From the NCBI GenBank assembly GCA_020205615.1, contig CM035170.1, positions 63,849,322-63,913,321 on the forward strand: a stretch of 64,000 nt of DNA. Reading direction: 5' to 3'. Position numbers and translations under genes: made by a program. Below the pieces are notes generated by a model. The model made no database searches and was not told where the DNA came from. It was given only the letters and a program-made list of their open reading frames with translations. This DNA is from Panax quinquefolius (lineage: Eukaryota > Streptophyta > Magnoliopsida > Apiales > Araliaceae). Of the stretch, positions 1-12,830 are shown one piece after another (the first letter of the stretch is position 1; the number at the start of each line of letters is the position of its first letter).

Positions 1-557
1 GGTACCACACATACATAAAGCATCTGACATGATCAACTCCCGATAAACACTTTGATGGGTAAATCTTTGCGATAGGATGTCGATCGCGAGGTCTCGCCAC
101 GATCATAGGTACAATGGTACGACCCTCCACGAAGCTCTCACTTTACCATGATAATACTATGTATATCTCATCCATATCTGTGACATGTACACGTATGATA
201 TGACAATAGTACATGCATCGAGTACATCAACTTTGGCTGACGCCGATGATCCTCAAACCACGGTGAAATCCCGGAATGTCGTGAATGGCTATCCTCCGCG
301 CCAAATCATCAATCTGAAAAATGAGAGATCACGTGGCGGATGTCGAGCTCATCTGCACTCACTCGCGCCTCAATCTGTGAGAGTCGTAAATTGTCTACTC
401 ATGTCTCCCAAAGCCATATATGCAAGGTCGATCTCCAGGGCGATCGTCGTCAAGCGTCCATACTCCTCCGAGTAGAGTCGACTCATGGGTGCCAAGCGGA
501 ATACACACTTTATCGGTAGCCAATGCTCTAGCATCCCGCCTACAAATCTGCGGGAAC
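1..557 (-). pseudogene. Antisense DUF7745-like gene fragment (copy A)
   Basis: The minus strand matches the N-terminal part of the DUF7745-like exon found in the other two copies (22750-24364 and 41891-43495). Recognisable pieces are a methionine-tolerant 'RQFMTLTGLR' type segment and the stretch coding for 'YVYMPRYMDE'-like residues. The exon's 5' edge is placed at 557, where the splice acceptor of the other copies falls. One base of the acceptor context is lost here. The C-terminal half lies outside the window. The reading frame is broken repeatedly, so this is a relic. Function of the domain is unknown; it is known mainly from plant transposable elements. Confidence 0.65.
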
Positions 558-1000
558 TGAAATGCCAAAAGGGTTATGGTATATTGCGATCAATGATCTC
601 TGGTGCTATATCGGCGGTGACGTCTTATCATACCACGATCGCATACTGCAGTACCACCTGATGGCGGTGGGGTATAATCTATCTGGCTAATTGTCGAAGA
701 AGACATACATGCGGCCGTGTCATAAGACCATCCAGGGTCAATCACAGAATATCTCGGACATACATACATATGTGTAACATGATACATGCATAACGAGATA
801 ATGGATGGCAATATGATATAGGAATGAAAAATGATGCATACATTCTAAATATATCATCATCTAATACATGACTCTATCTGATTTCTGAATACATGAAAAT
901 GGGGCACGGGCGCCCTACTACTAATGAGAGGCCTATCAAAAGATATAGCAAGAATGGGAGCGACCACCCAATATCTAGCGAGGGCTATCGAAAAGATATA
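558..1000 (-). other. Non-coding stretch between PMD and DUF7745 parts (copy A)
   Basis: This is the equivalent of 24365-24860 and about 41430-41890 in the other copies. It holds two imperfect copies of a unit around GAGGCCTATCAAAAGATAT (about 925-1000) and no sustained frame. It ends at an acceptor-like sequence in front of the DUF7745-like part, so it may be an intron of one gene or the gap between two genes. Confidence 0.5.
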
Positions 1001-2946
1001 AGCGAGAATACATCGAGAAGAAGACTAGGGTCTCGATGTCACATCCTCAATCCTATCCACGATGTAACTCCTCCACGAGTCCTTTGGATCTCTATCAGCA
1101 GGGATGTCGGGCCTATAAAGAAGGAGGATCTGCTTGGCAAAACCAAATGGGTCATCGAGGGGCGGCACACAGTGGAAGGAACAAATGACTTCTCGCCTCA
1201 TTGGATCTACGCCCAAATCTTAGAATAAATACATGTGCTGGTCGGCTGTAAGAATTCGAACAATCAATCACGGGTCGGATGAGTGAAGCTGGGACTGACC
1301 ACCCAATCCATCATCATCAAAGATCCTGGAACCATATCCCCATAAAGCTTGTGTGGCGCGGGATTTGGGCCCCGATAGTGCGAGGAGCCACAGCTGTTGG
1401 AATATCTCACGAGTACATGGACCCTCGGATAAATCAAAACCGTCGACTCCAACAACAATGGAATATCGTGACGGGTGGCTGATCTGAGCCCGATGGCGCT
1501 GACAGGAGGCAAGATCGGTATCTGAATCTCCCTATGGTGCTCCTAATAGCACGCTCTCCTAAATAGAGCTCCCGGCCTCCATCTCACATGAAGAGAAATC
1601 TCGGTGGAAATCAAATACTCTACTCGTAGGGTGTCCATCCTCAAAAGCCGATGGCCAAATGATCCCCGAGTATGGAAGCCGTGTGATGGCGTCAACCGTC
1701 AACAACTCCATTTGCGTCTGGCGGTTAAGTGAAGCCCTCGAGATGAGGGACCTCTGGAAAAAAATAGAATGGTGTCATCGATCGTCCTCGTGGATAGGTA
1801 TCTAAGCCTAACACACTCATGGGGACGTAAACATGGGAAGCCCTCTCATAGGCCCAAAGCGCCTTGACCACATATGGCAAAACATACATTATCGATAAAC
1901 ACTCTTAACCTATGAATGGGGAAAGAGAGAGAAATACTCACCGGTGAAGAAATGGGTAAAATCCTAGCCAAGCCTCGGTCGAACCACGTGGCGGGCGTAT
2001 GCCCCGGAAGAAATAAGCAAAGGTGTAAGAGCCCGATCATACTCTCTATCGGTCCACATCGCGTATGGCGTGGCTGAAAGCGAAAGATCTAGTAGAAGAG
2101 TTATACGCTATAAGCGACCTCGAATAATCATCGAGGAACAATCGCCGCGAGCGTGATCCACGATCTAACATCTTCGGGCATGGGCTCACTCGATAGCCCG
2201 CTTTCATAACATCTCGCTCCAAGGACACGAGCAGACGATCCACGCTTTGGCGCCTCCGTGGAACTCTAATAAGGATGCGATGGCGATGAGGGGTAATATT
2301 CGCCATACGAGGCCTTTGCTCCCCTCAAACTCCATACACCATGATAAATCGCCAATCCATAAGGCGTCATCATCACCTCGCAATCCGGCGGGTGGTGAAG
2401 TCTGATGAAACCATCGCTCACACATGATGCCACAGGAGTAACCCGAGGGACAACAACGGGGAAGGATGGAGAAAAATGCCCCAAATCCCCACTCATGCAC
2501 TACTGCTCTATAATCAGGATGAAGCGCCTGGTACATGGAGTGGATGCTAAATCAGTTCCCTCGAGGCTGTGTAAAACCTGGAACCTGCATGAAATGAAGA
2601 TCAACATAGAACCCTTTAACTGCTCATCAATAGGAAAGAAGGAAGATAAAGTCTAGCGCCATACCTCATTAGCGTGCAAGTACACCGATGGATGTTCACC
2701 CAACTCACCCAACAACTCACGGGTTCACCACTGAATGCTCGAGGAAGCTCCCTGCGAGGGATATATCTGATAGGGCGGGATCCTCAATATCCACCTCCTC
2801 GTCCTCGACGTATGGAACATCTACACGGACGGGGCGTATCACGACCTCCACCAAGCCGATGAGGCATACGTGAAACGAGACGAGGCACTTGAAGCCCTGC
2901 CGCACGCGAAGCGGTCATGAAGCTGCTCTGGGTGATCCGGATCCAT
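1001..2946 (-). pseudogene. Antisense plant-mobile-domain (PMD) gene relic (copy A)
   Basis: The minus strand carries the same three-exon arrangement as the better copies. Exon 1 runs from a start at 2946 to 2665, exon 2 from 2584 to 1942, and exon 3 from about 1858 to 1000. Introns of about 80 bases have GT-AG borders at 2664/2585 and 1941/1859. Recognisable residues include 'YQALHPDYRAVVHEWGFGA' at about 2470-2530 and 'DDPFGFA' near 1140. Frameshifts split it into several short frames, and exon 2 is 643 bases against 651 in the other copies. PMD proteins are plant-specific and occur both in host genes of the MAIN type and in transposable elements. This copy is not functional. Confidence 0.65.
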
Positions 2947-5020
2947 AATATCCGGACAATAAGTCTCCAAATCACCTCGGAAAGGGTGTGGTATTTTTCT
3001 TACTGGAGCTTTTAAATGCATTTATGACTATATGCATGCATGCATTTACTTTAAACATATAATAGAGTTAAAAAAGCATGACTACCCAATACTACATTTG
3101 GAAAAATTTTCCATAGTCCCCTTTGAAAATAGGACTATCCACATGCACATAGGCATATCTAGGTAGCCATTCAGCTTTACCTGCCCCAAAGTCATATACA
3201 TAATATATGCATTAAAATTAAAATCATCATGCATAAGGCCAACCTCGATTACTAAGAGTATTTTGCCTTTCTACCTTTTGCTCATTGGACCTCAAATAGG
3301 ACAAAAATAGCGAGAAAAAGGTGTCAATTTATTTATCTCAAAAGTCAAATTTTTTACATCATTATGTTCAACATGGTTTAATACTAACATTTACTATATT
3401 TGAATATTTTCATCAAGTCATTTGTGCATACATAATCACTACTATGTGTTTAAATGCATTTAGATGCGATAACTCACAATCCAACGAACAAAATGGAAAA
3501 AATACATGCACATATTACCAAGATAGTGTAGAACACTTGTGCACGTGGATGAAATTTGCGAAAGCGACCGAACTCAACAGATGCGAAGAAGGCTCGCGGT
3601 TTTTCTAAGCGAAGTGAGTTAGAAATGAACTTGCAAAAGGCAGTCTGAGGATTTATCATCCACGCTGGCGCGAAGCTCAGGCTGTACCGCTTTGGTTCAA
3701 AAGGCTCAAATCATAGAATAAAATGCCACGCGATTGAAAGCAAAAATAGCGGTTGAATCCGGAGTTCTTCAAATGAAGACTAATTGAACCTAAATGCCAC
3801 TTATTGCAGTGACATACCGAAAGCTGAGAGGTATATGGAGACTTTGATCACTCATTTGTCGATCACGCTAAATGCGAGGTATACTGCGCATGAGTCCATG
3901 TCATTAACTCTTCGTAAGCATTACCTCAAATGGGTCCCCGTAGAAGGATTTATAACGTTCAAGTCCCGTGAGAAGATTACAACGTGGTCCCGGCGGAGAT
4001 TTAGCAACGTGGAGTCCCCGACGGTTTGGCAAGCGTAGATTCCCTGGTGGGGGTTACAACATCGCGTTCATCCATTGGCAATTCTATCAATGAAAGGTCA
4101 ATAGCCTGACGATATTTCAGCCGATGGCAATTAAACCCATCGAAGCATTGAGAACTATTCGAGTTCGTACTTACACATTCGTCCGATGTAGATTCCCCGA
4201 CGGGGTTACAACATATATCTCCAATGAGTAGTAACGGCATGCTCGATAGATTGACACACATGTCAACAAGGTCAACAACCTTAGCGTCATTTCGTTGATA
4301 GCGATTAAACCTATCGAGTAGCTCTAGAGCTATTCGGTCTTCATCCAGTACTCATATTCCCGGCGGATCCCCCGTGGTCCACAACATGATGCTCCATTGA
4401 TCTACGCGTCGGCAAAATGTCAAACAACCTTGGCGATCTCCTCGTAGAGTCTCGATACGTTGATTCACGCCGTGACCAAAGGTCAAGCAACCTTGGACGG
4501 TATATCCCCGCAGGGATGTTTTAATGGTTGATTCACCACGTCGACAAAGGTCGAGGCATCCACGACAACATTTTGGTAGTAAATCCAAGAGAATCGTGAC
4601 ATATTCTAGCGATACTAACGGGGAGAGGTCGACATTATCAAAGAAGGATAGATGATGGAATATGTTATACCATCCTCAAACGGATCAAGCTTTATCCTGG
4701 ATCTCTTGCACCTGAGGTACCTCTTCGACGATCGAATCATTATCAAGAACACGGTATTTGGTGATAATTCAACATCAATATCCTATGATTCGACTTGCAT
4801 CGAATCTGGTCGGTATTGCCAATCCCGGTTGAAAGCGGCGGGGATCCCTGATGATCATCCCTAGCATGTTGGGCTACAACCCGTACACATGCATCAATAC
4901 ATTTTGCATCATTTTTGCTACCCCATAGTACCATGTTTATCTTGTTAACGTTTTAAGTGTCTAGGATTCTTTATCCTACCCGTGCATCGCCATGCGTGAG
5001 TATGATAAAAAGAGGACATC
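2947..5020 (+). other. 3' untranslated region of copy A with tandem repeats and polypurine tract
   Basis: No coding frame is supported. The part from about 2990 to 3760 is conserved in all three copies and lies upstream of the antisense gene, so it may hold its promoter. From about 3950 to 4570 there are diverged tandem repeats with GTCCCCGACGG-type hairpin motifs and 'GGTCAA..AACCTTGACG' units. The segment AAAAAGAGGA at 5007-5016 is the polypurine tract just before the LTR. Confidence 0.6.
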
Positions 5021-6227
5021 TATGAACACTTTCGAAATTTTCTGTACTCCTTGGTACTAACATTGCGGGAAGAATGATTAGTCTTTTAAAAGAGAACCAC
5101 GAAAGATAATCAAATCCATGCAAGATACTACAGAAAGTACGACATCAACCCCGGATCATGATACAAGAGTAGCAGTTCAACCTCGGATGTAACCCAAGAG
5201 ACATCACGGATCTGATAACGGAACACACCTTGGGAGAAGCATAGATTAATCTAGGAGATAACCCAGGGTATCGATCTCGGTCCCAACCATGGGAATAGCC
5301 ACCAACCTTGGTGATAACCCCAAGGAATGAAGATTTAGGGATAACCGGAAATGCTTGTTTGAATACATGACGATCTTCAATCTACTTGCAGCGAGATACC
5401 AGCTATTACCAACCGACAATAACATCGGAAGGCAGGCACACCTCAAAGATGACAATGAGGACCTTCCAACAATTGCGGCGGTCGATCTCGGTGAAGTCCG
5501 AAAAGCGTCTGCTTTATCATTGTCCCTGACCCGGCGATAACAGGTGAGAAATGACATCGTGTCATCGACCAAGTGATGCCACGTCAGGTCTCTACCTGCA
5601 ACAATGTCCCAAGATAGCTTGATCCGAGTGACTGTTATGCGGTAGCGGATGAAAGTTGAAGCTTGAAGGCCAGGAGGGCATCGTTCCATCTTCAATGACT
5701 TCGCACAAACTCTAATCCCGTACCGTGATACAACTCTCGACAACGGACGATCCAAAATAGGTCTGTAATACCTCAAGCGGATGCGGATTGCACTTCTCCA
5801 AAATCCAGTGGACATTATAGTGCACGAGTGCGTGCCAACGAGCGACGGCAAAATGACAAACCGAATGACAAGCGCCTCTGGTACACTTGTGGCTCGGGTA
5901 CACCTGCGGCACCTTTTGCCTATAAATAGGAGGCTTGGGGTGCTGATTTTAAGAAAAAAGATGGCGGAAACCACACAATTTGCTCTGCGCTCTACCCTCC
6001 ATACTGATTATTTTCCACTTTCAAACACTGCTGAGCTCATATATAGCCTCTTTTGTATCCACAAAGCGGTGTTTACCTCACTAAAGATATAGAAGCCCTT
6101 TTTATCGATTAGGTATAAGCCTTCTCACACCTGCTTTAAGTCTTTCTCTTCATCTTTGCACACACCCATACTACGTTGAGAGTCGTGTTGCTTGCTTTTG
6201 CAGGACTTGATTAGTGGTTTCATTCGG

Positions 6228-6259
<32 letters not shown>

Positions 6260-6866
6260 TATATATATATTGACTTACATATATCGAGTTATGCGTTTAC
6301 TTTCGATTGAGCTGAACTTGATGCGGGCGTTTACTTGCTTTATATATATATATACGTTTATATATATCAGCATGTATGTCGGGACTTTGTTCGATGAGCC
6401 TGAACTTTATACTGTGCAGATGCGTTTACTGGGCTCCTAAGCTATTATATATATATATATATATATATATAAGCGTTTATATATTAGCTGATATGCAGTT
6501 ATGTTTGAAATGAGCACGGATTTTACGTGGATTACGTTGCTGTTTTTATATATGCTTATACATATGAATTACCAATTATACTGTTTTGATCTGCTTTGGA
6601 GTTCCCTTACGTGGCGGTTGCATAGTTTATTTCTTTACATATTAAGTCTGCTGAAGTTTACTTGAGTGGCGGTTGGCCGCATTACGACTTTATTTACTTT
6701 TACGTCCACTTTACAGAGTTTCCTACGTGGCGGTTATGATATCTCTGACATTTATTTATATTTTTGATCCCCATTAGAGTGCTTCCATTGATTTGGTGAT
6801 CTATGCGTATATATATATATTTACGCTTTTATATATATACACACTTGTGCTTTATACAAATTGCAA
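5021..6866 (+). repeat. Truncated 3' LTR of copy A
   Basis: The sequence starts right after the polypurine tract and follows the 3' LTR at 28852 through the U3, TATA box and (TA)n-containing minisatellite. The first two bases are TA instead of the usual TG. The last 700 or so bases of a full 2.6-2.75 kb LTR are missing. A 242-codon open frame on the minus strand at 5246-5974 is only a chance frame in U3. Confidence 0.75.
5920..5930 (+). promoter_or_regulatory. LTR TATA box (copy A)
   Basis: CTATAAATAGG stands at the same place as in the other Ogre/Tat LTRs, after two GTACAC(C/T)TG(C/T)GGC motifs, and is followed by the conserved 'GGCTTGGGGTGCTGATTTT'. It is the likely core promoter of the LTR. 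Confidence 0.7.
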
Positions 6867-8661
6867 TATCATATTCATTACCTTGTACAATACCTACATA
6901 TTATATGATCATCACTTTAATTTATTATACATTTAAATTCCTTCTGAAATCATTTTTCTAAACTTTAGGTTTTAAGTCCGCAGCGAAAAAACCTGCTTTT
7001 TGCCATAAATGAAATATTATTGGATATTCTATCTTACCTCGATATTCTATCGTTACGTATTTCTCAAAAGTTCAAAAATAATTCCCAAGGTGAACGCGTG
7101 AATAGTGTTTTTTGAAAATTTCTCAAAACTTTTTTTTCGTCTTGAAAATTCAAACACTTTAATTCTACCACGTAGCCAAAATACTACGATGTGTTCGATA
7201 TATCTAGGTCATATAACGACCTTCAATTATCTTACTCCTATAAATAATCAATTAAATTCATTTAATCCACATAATCAAATAAAAATTTAATTCTCATAAA
7301 ATCTAATTTTTTATAATGTTACATCATATATATACATCAACATTCTCATAGCATGATATAGCTCAACTAACATTTATCGAATTCATATATCAAATAGGAA
7401 CTAAAAGACTTGCCTGGATCGTAGATTATCAACTATGATTTAACTGCTTATAGTTATCTGCACTTCGTGTATTCCTACACAGTTATATAATCATTGATTC
7501 ATATCCATCAGTCATACATTTCATATGCTCTTAATATAATAATAAATATTACATCGTTTTCTAACTAGGTTTGTAAAACCTTCATTTCACTTTCTCATCA
7601 CTCTTAGAATAGCTAGGTATGTATAGGTATAACTTAACCACCCATACTTGATATCAACATTCATATACATTTATCACACACTTGACTCGCTATGTGTTCG
7701 ACACATATTTAAAGTTTATAGATGCGTGATCTACATCGTTCATACATTTTTGCAAACCTTAATAAATCTGGATTTTATATAACCATCATACCAATAAATA
7801 TTTTAAACAGCATTGAGACTCTGTCTTATATCTTAGAATAGTACTATAAGTAAGCTGTCAAAATCAGAAAACAAATAAAATGTCCAGACCAATCTTCCAT
7901 GCAAGTAAGAATACCTTCGAGGTTTGGCATGGGATCCGGCATGCACATTGCGTTGTCCCTAGCCCGCAAAACTTGAGCTTTTGTTTTCTTGGTTTCATTC
8001 CACTTTTTAGTATACCAAAATATTAACACATAGCAAGCGTACATCTTAAGAGGTCTTGGACTTTCTTAGAGTCATAACAAGTCCACTTTTACACAAATAT
8101 GTCTCTAGTTGGAAATGTCTACGAAGTTAAGGCCAAATAAGTTCATGAAATCATGAGGCTAATTATATTATCCATCTATTCATATGAGAAGGTCATATAA
8201 TGCACGCTCGCAAGAATTCACATCATTTATACATAACTAGTGTCGTCCATCACTTTAATCTCTTTTAAAATTAAGTTCCAATGACTTACATTGTGTCAAA
8301 CTATGTGTGTGCACTTATTGGCCATGTTTAAAGACCCAAAAGATACTAGCATGCAATCCCTACAAGTCCAAAATGTGAGCAACACACTGCTCGTAGATAT
8401 AAGTTTGCAAAGCGATCATGTTTACTTTTAAAATTCATTCTAGGCCAAGTTAAAGCAACTCGGTGCAAATTTAAATCTCATTTCATAGTTAACTAAGTCA
8501 TGTACGTATGTTATCACGTTTAGAACTTTAAGAACACAAGTTCCTTTAAGTTCATTCTCAAAGATTCAAGTTTTCTTTAGAAATCATTTTCAACTAAGCT
8601 ATTGTAAGTTGATAATAAGTAAAACAACTTTAAATCACTTCTCATGCTTATGTATACTTAT
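6867..8661. other. AT-rich non-coding relic, left part
   Basis: No frame, RNA gene or clear element is visible. The sequence is AT-rich. It was continuous with 31911 onward before the solo LTR inserted, as shown by the CTTAT duplication at 8657-8661 and 31911-31915. It may be the decayed body of an older LTR, but I cannot identify a family. Confidence 0.4.
8657..8661. repeat. Target-site duplication CTTAT, left copy
   Basis: CTTAT directly precedes the LTR start TGTGAGACCC. The matching copy is at 31911-31915, directly after the LTR end GGGCATCACA. Confidence 0.85.
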
Positions 8662-9565
8662 TGTGAGACCCTAAATTTTATGAATAAATATTTAATTTTC
8701 TTGAAATAATTTTTTTGAATATTATGGTGTGGATTTGATATAATGCTGTAGTTGTGGGTAATATTTATAAATTTTTCAAAGTACGCAAGTTGTTATATAA
8801 TATTCGATTGGTCAGGGAATATTCGTTTTAACAGAGATTATTCGTACAATGGCACAATCATTGGTGGACCCCACAACGAAATTATTATCGGATTGAGAAA
8901 ACGACAAAAATAATTTATGAAAATAACGGCGGAAGTTTTACAGTTAATCTGTTGAAACAACTAAGGTGTTTAAAGTACAAAGAATACGCTGTGGTTGCAT
9001 AGTAGCACACAAAGATTGATTATTGATGCTTACGTGATAAGTCACTCCGGTTTTGTTTTATTGGTATTATTAATGTAATAAAATGTAATACTTTTATAAA
9101 GTTATTCTATAAATAGAGTATATTATATTCTATTATGCATAGTGTTGCATATAGTGTCTACATAGTGTTTTGCATAGTAAAATCTTTTATATAAAACATA
9201 ATACTTTTATAAAGTTATTCTATAAATAGAATATATTATATTTTATTATGCATAGTGTTGCATAGTGTTTGCAGATAGTATTTTGATATAGTAAAATTTT
9301 TTTATATAAAATGTAATACTTTTATAAAGTTATCTGTTTTATTAGACAATAATTAGAATATATTATATTTTATTATGCATAGTATTTGTATAAGGCATGC
9401 ATAGTTTTTGCATAGTAAAATCTTTTATAAAGTTATTCGTTTTATTAGATTATAAATAGAATATAATATATTTTATTTAAAAGATTTTGCTTTAAATATG
9501 GACCGTCAGATTAAAATAAATCAATTTGGACTGTTCATGAGTTAGTTACTATGCAGTCCATTTTT

Positions 9566-9574
9566 CTATAAATA
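9566..9574 (+). promoter_or_regulatory. TATA box of the solo LTR
   Basis: CTATAAATA precedes 'AAGCTCATTC', as in the two LTRs of the related element at 46611 and 51811. It marks the U3/R region of this LTR family. Confidence 0.65.
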
Positions 9575-9739
9575 AAAGCTCATTCATTCATTATTTCTTA
9601 CGAATTCATTAAAACTCTAGAGAGAGAAACTATAGAGAGAAAGAAGAAAAGTATTCTGATACTTCACTACTTCTATATCAAGTACTCTTCTTTCTAAGGT
9701 AGGGAATATTATTTGTTGTACTAATAAGGGGTATTCTTT

Positions 9740-10250
9740 CTTTCTTATTCATGAAGAGAACTTATGTTATTCCATTCTTTATTATCTCATTGAATAACTT
9801 TGTATACGTGAGGATACCACATACTTGGTGAAATTCTTACATTATTTCATTCTTTATTATTCTATTGGAAAAATCATGCTCATGCGCTTTTTCTGGGACT
9901 GGTTCCGCTTCTTTATTATTATTCGTTAGAATATCGTGTCATGCATTTCTGTAGGACCTAGTTCCGCTCTTTTATTCGTATTCTCGTTGAATAACTTCAT
10001 ACATGGCGCGGCACCGCATTTATGGTGATTTCATTATTATTTCGATTCTTTATTATTCGTTGGAACATCCTATCTCGTGCTTTACGCATGAATTCGTTCC
10101 GTTAATTATTATTCTTTTGGAATAACTCCGTCTGGCGCTGGCACCGCATGCATGGTGATTTCTTTTGTTATTCCATTCTTTATTATACTCGGTTGGTTAA
10201 AACTTTGACTTCTATACTCCATGAAATTAGTGGAATATCCTTGATATTTG
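9740..10250 (+). repeat. Tandem repeats in chromovirus LTR (solo)
   Basis: About six diverged copies of a 70-90 base unit carry 'TTATTCCATTCTTTATTATT' followed by 'TTGGAATA'. The same array lies in the 5' LTR (about 46800-47290) and 3' LTR (about 52000-52490) of the complete element, with different unit order and number. Confidence 0.7.
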
Positions 10251-10968
10251 CGCTTCATCCGGTATCTTTTCATGGAAATATTCTTCTGAGCATTCTTGAA
10301 TTTTACTCTACAAAGCAGTATCATGTTGACAATTTGAACATTATCAGTTCCTGGATAAATTAATTCTTGAACTTGTTTTATTGAATTCTTATATCATTGT
10401 CATCATCCTCATGTTTATATTATGATGAAAGTCATCTGTGGCCTGTAGTTCATTGATGGACTTGGTATGATTATGACCAAGGATTATTCGGTATAATCAT
10501 AACCGTAATGTTACAAATGATGTAGAAAAAGTCCTCACTGGCCTGTAGTGCATTGATGGACATTTTTTGGTATGATTATGGCTATGGATCTCTTTGGCCG
10601 TAGTGCAAAGATGAATTGTTTTATGGCATGATCAGGACCGTTGATGAAAACATGATTATCTTAAGCCATGGTGTATGGATAATTCATGGTCGTGATACTA
10701 AAGAATATCCTTGGCCTGTAGTGCAGGGATGATTCGATGATGTGGATTATTTATTAAGCTGAGTCCCAACGATAAAAGTGATGAAAAACCTTTTAAATCA
10801 TAAAAGATAGTAGATTTTATTCTCTACTTGATTCTTTTAATGGATTGCTTGTTCCGCTGTAGTTAAACTTGATGTTTGTTATATTGTATCAGTTTAACAA
10901 TGTTTAAGGCTAATGATAATTTATTCTGCATTATCTTAGTCACAATATTTTTTACTGGGCTAGTTGAG

Positions 10969-10973
10969 CTCAC
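10969..10973. repeat. Target-site duplication CTCAC, left copy
   Basis: CTCAC stands directly before the element start TGTAGACAC. The second copy is at 31602-31606. The uninterrupted site, GAGCTCACCCTTTC, is still visible in the related LTR near 48017-48030. Confidence 0.92.
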
Positions 10974-11840
10974 TGTAGACACTTGAAATTTTGTTGTACC
11001 ACTGTCACTGACATTGCAGGAGGACAGATTCGTCTTTTAAGAGAGAACCCTGAAAGAGAATCCAAATCCGTGCCGGATACTACCAAAAGTTCAGCATCAA
11101 CCCCGGATCTCAATCTGGGAGTAACAAATCCATCCTCAGATGTAACCCCGAGGCCTGCAGATACAATACCCGAACACACACCAGAGAAGACCGATTAATC
11201 TCAAAGATAACCCCGAGGTATCCAGTCTCAGTCCCAACCATGGGAATAGCCACCAACCTTGATGATAACCCCAAGGAAAGCAGTTTCGGAGATAACCCCA
11301 GAAATTCTTGTTTTAAATGCGACCAGCTTCAATCTCGGTGCTCACAACGAGATGCACTGTACAAACTCCACAATAACATCCAGAAGACAGGCACACCTCA
11401 GAGATGATAATGAGGACCTTCAACAATTGCAGCAGTCCAATCCTAGTGAAGCTGAGCAACGTCTACTTTATCGGCCCAACCCGGCGATAACACCGGTAAG
11501 GGGCAACATCATCATCTGACCAAAGGGATGCCACGTCATGTCTCTACGCAACAATGTCCCACTAGGCTAACCAATCCCGAGTGACTATTGTGCGAGGTAA
11601 CGGATGAAAGTTAAAGCTTGAAGACTAGAGGGCATCGTCCCATCTTCAATGACTTCGCACAAACTCTGATCCCATGCCATCGTACAACTCTCGACAACAG
11701 AGGTCCAAAATAGGTCATGTATACCTCAAACGGATGCCCGGATTGTACTTCTGAAAATCTGAGTGGACATTACAGTGCTTGAGTGCACGTACTTCGAGAC
11801 GACCGACCCGACAAACCCGGGCCAACCCGGGTTGCCTCTG

Positions 11841-11895
11841 GTACACCTGCGGCTCAGCCGTAGGTACACTTGCGGCTCATATTACCTATAAATAG
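11841..11895 (+). promoter_or_regulatory. LTR core promoter: two CACCTGCGGCT motifs and TATA box
   Basis: GTACACCTGCGGCT at 11841-11854 and GTACACTTGCGGCT at 11864-11877 lie just upstream of CTATAAATAG at 11886-11895. The same layout occurs in the 3' LTR only in weakened form and in copy A in clear form. It is the probable start region for the genomic RNA. Confidence 0.65.
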
Positions 11896-12199
11896 AGGGC
11901 TTGGGGTGCTGATTTTCTAAGAGAAAAAGACGGGGAAACCCTGCACAATTTTTTCTACACTCGCCATAAAGTGTATTTTCCCACTTTTAAACACCTATGA
12001 GCTCATATATAGCCTCTTTTGTACCCACAAAAGCTAGTGTTTACCCACTCTAAAGATATAGAAGCCCTTTTTTAGCAGTCAGCTGTAAGCCTTCTCACAC
12101 ACTTTAGAGTCTTTCTCTTCATCTTTGCACACACCCTTCTACACGTTGAGAGTCGTGTTGCTTGCTTTTGCCTGGACTTCGGTCCATGGTTTCATTCCA

Positions 12200-12299
12200 G
12201 TCTGTATATATATATATATATTTATATATATTGACTAACATTATCGAGTTATGCCTCAATTGAGCCTAGACTTCGGTCTGGAGCGTTTATTTGCTTTTC

Positions 12300-12332
<33 letters not shown>

Positions 12333-12565
12333 GAACTGTGGTCGGACTTTGTTCGATGAGCCTAGACTTCGGTCTGGTGCGTTTACATGCTTTTATATAT
12401 ATATTTATATATATATATATAAACTGTGGTCAGACTTTGTTCGATGAGCCTAGACTTCGGTCTGGTGCATTTACTCGCTTTTATATATATATATATACTT
12501 ATATATATGAATTGTGGTCGAACTCTATTCGATGAGCCTGGATTTTACATCCGGTGCGTTTATTG

Positions 12566-12601
<36 letters not shown>

Positions 12602-12830
12602 CCCACCTGGAGTTCACTTCATGGTGGTTGATCGCTTTTACAGCTTTATTTACATTCCGTCCCGCCTGGAGTCTCCTTCGTGGCGGTTGACCGCATTTAT
12701 AGCTTTATTTACGTTTCGTCCCGCCTGGAGTTTCCTCCGTGGCGGTTGATAGATTTTAACAGCTTTATTTACATTTCTGATCCCCCATGGAGGTGCTTCG
12801 TGGTTGGTGATCCCGTCTGTATATATATAT
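12200..12830 (+). repeat. LTR minisatellites with embedded (TA)n
   Basis: The first array has about four units of roughly 90-110 bases, each with 'GACTTTGTTCGATGAGCC', 'GACTTCGGTCTGGTGC' and a (TA)n tract. The second array, from about 12600, has four units of about 60 bases with 'CCTGGAGT.TCCTTCGTGGCGG' and 'CAGCTTTATTTAC'. Related arrays occur in the other Ogre/Tat LTRs. Confidence 0.75.

Larger units (their letters stand above)
1..6866 (+). mobile_element. Ogre/Tat-type retrotransposon, 3' part only (copy A)
   Basis: This stretch is collinear with the 3' third of the complete element at 10974-31601. It begins inside the antisense DUF7745-like part, passes the PMD part, the tandem-repeat 3' untranslated region and a polypurine tract, and enters an LTR at 5021. 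The LTR stops matching near 6866, before its expected 3' end, so it is truncated. The left end lies outside the window. Orientation is + by the position of the LTR and the TATA box. Many single-base indels and stops show that it is old. The boundary at 6866 is approximate because the match fades in AT-rich sequence. Confidence 0.8.
8662..10973 (+). repeat. Solo LTR of a chromovirus, left arm (interrupted)
   Basis: The sequence begins TGTGAGACCC and matches the 5' LTR of the complete chromovirus at 45789-48328 along its whole length: U3 with AT-rich 'GCATAGTGTTTGCATAG' repeats, TATA box, tandem 'CTTTATTATT..TTGGAATA' units, and the 'TAGTGCATTGATGGAC' repeats. It stops at 10973, where a 20.6-kb element is inserted, and resumes at 31602. 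No internal region follows the LTR on either side and the outer flanks share CTTAT, so this is a solo LTR left by recombination between the LTRs of a former full element. Confidence 0.85.

Noticed and set aside
5246..5974. 242-codon frame on the minus strand in the LTR of copy A
   Set aside because: It lies across U3 and the TATA box of an LTR and is not kept open in the LTRs of element B or element 2. It has no recognisable domain.
7844..8044. 66-codon minus-strand frame in the AT-rich relic
   Set aside because: There is no domain, no conserved neighbour and no second copy in the window.
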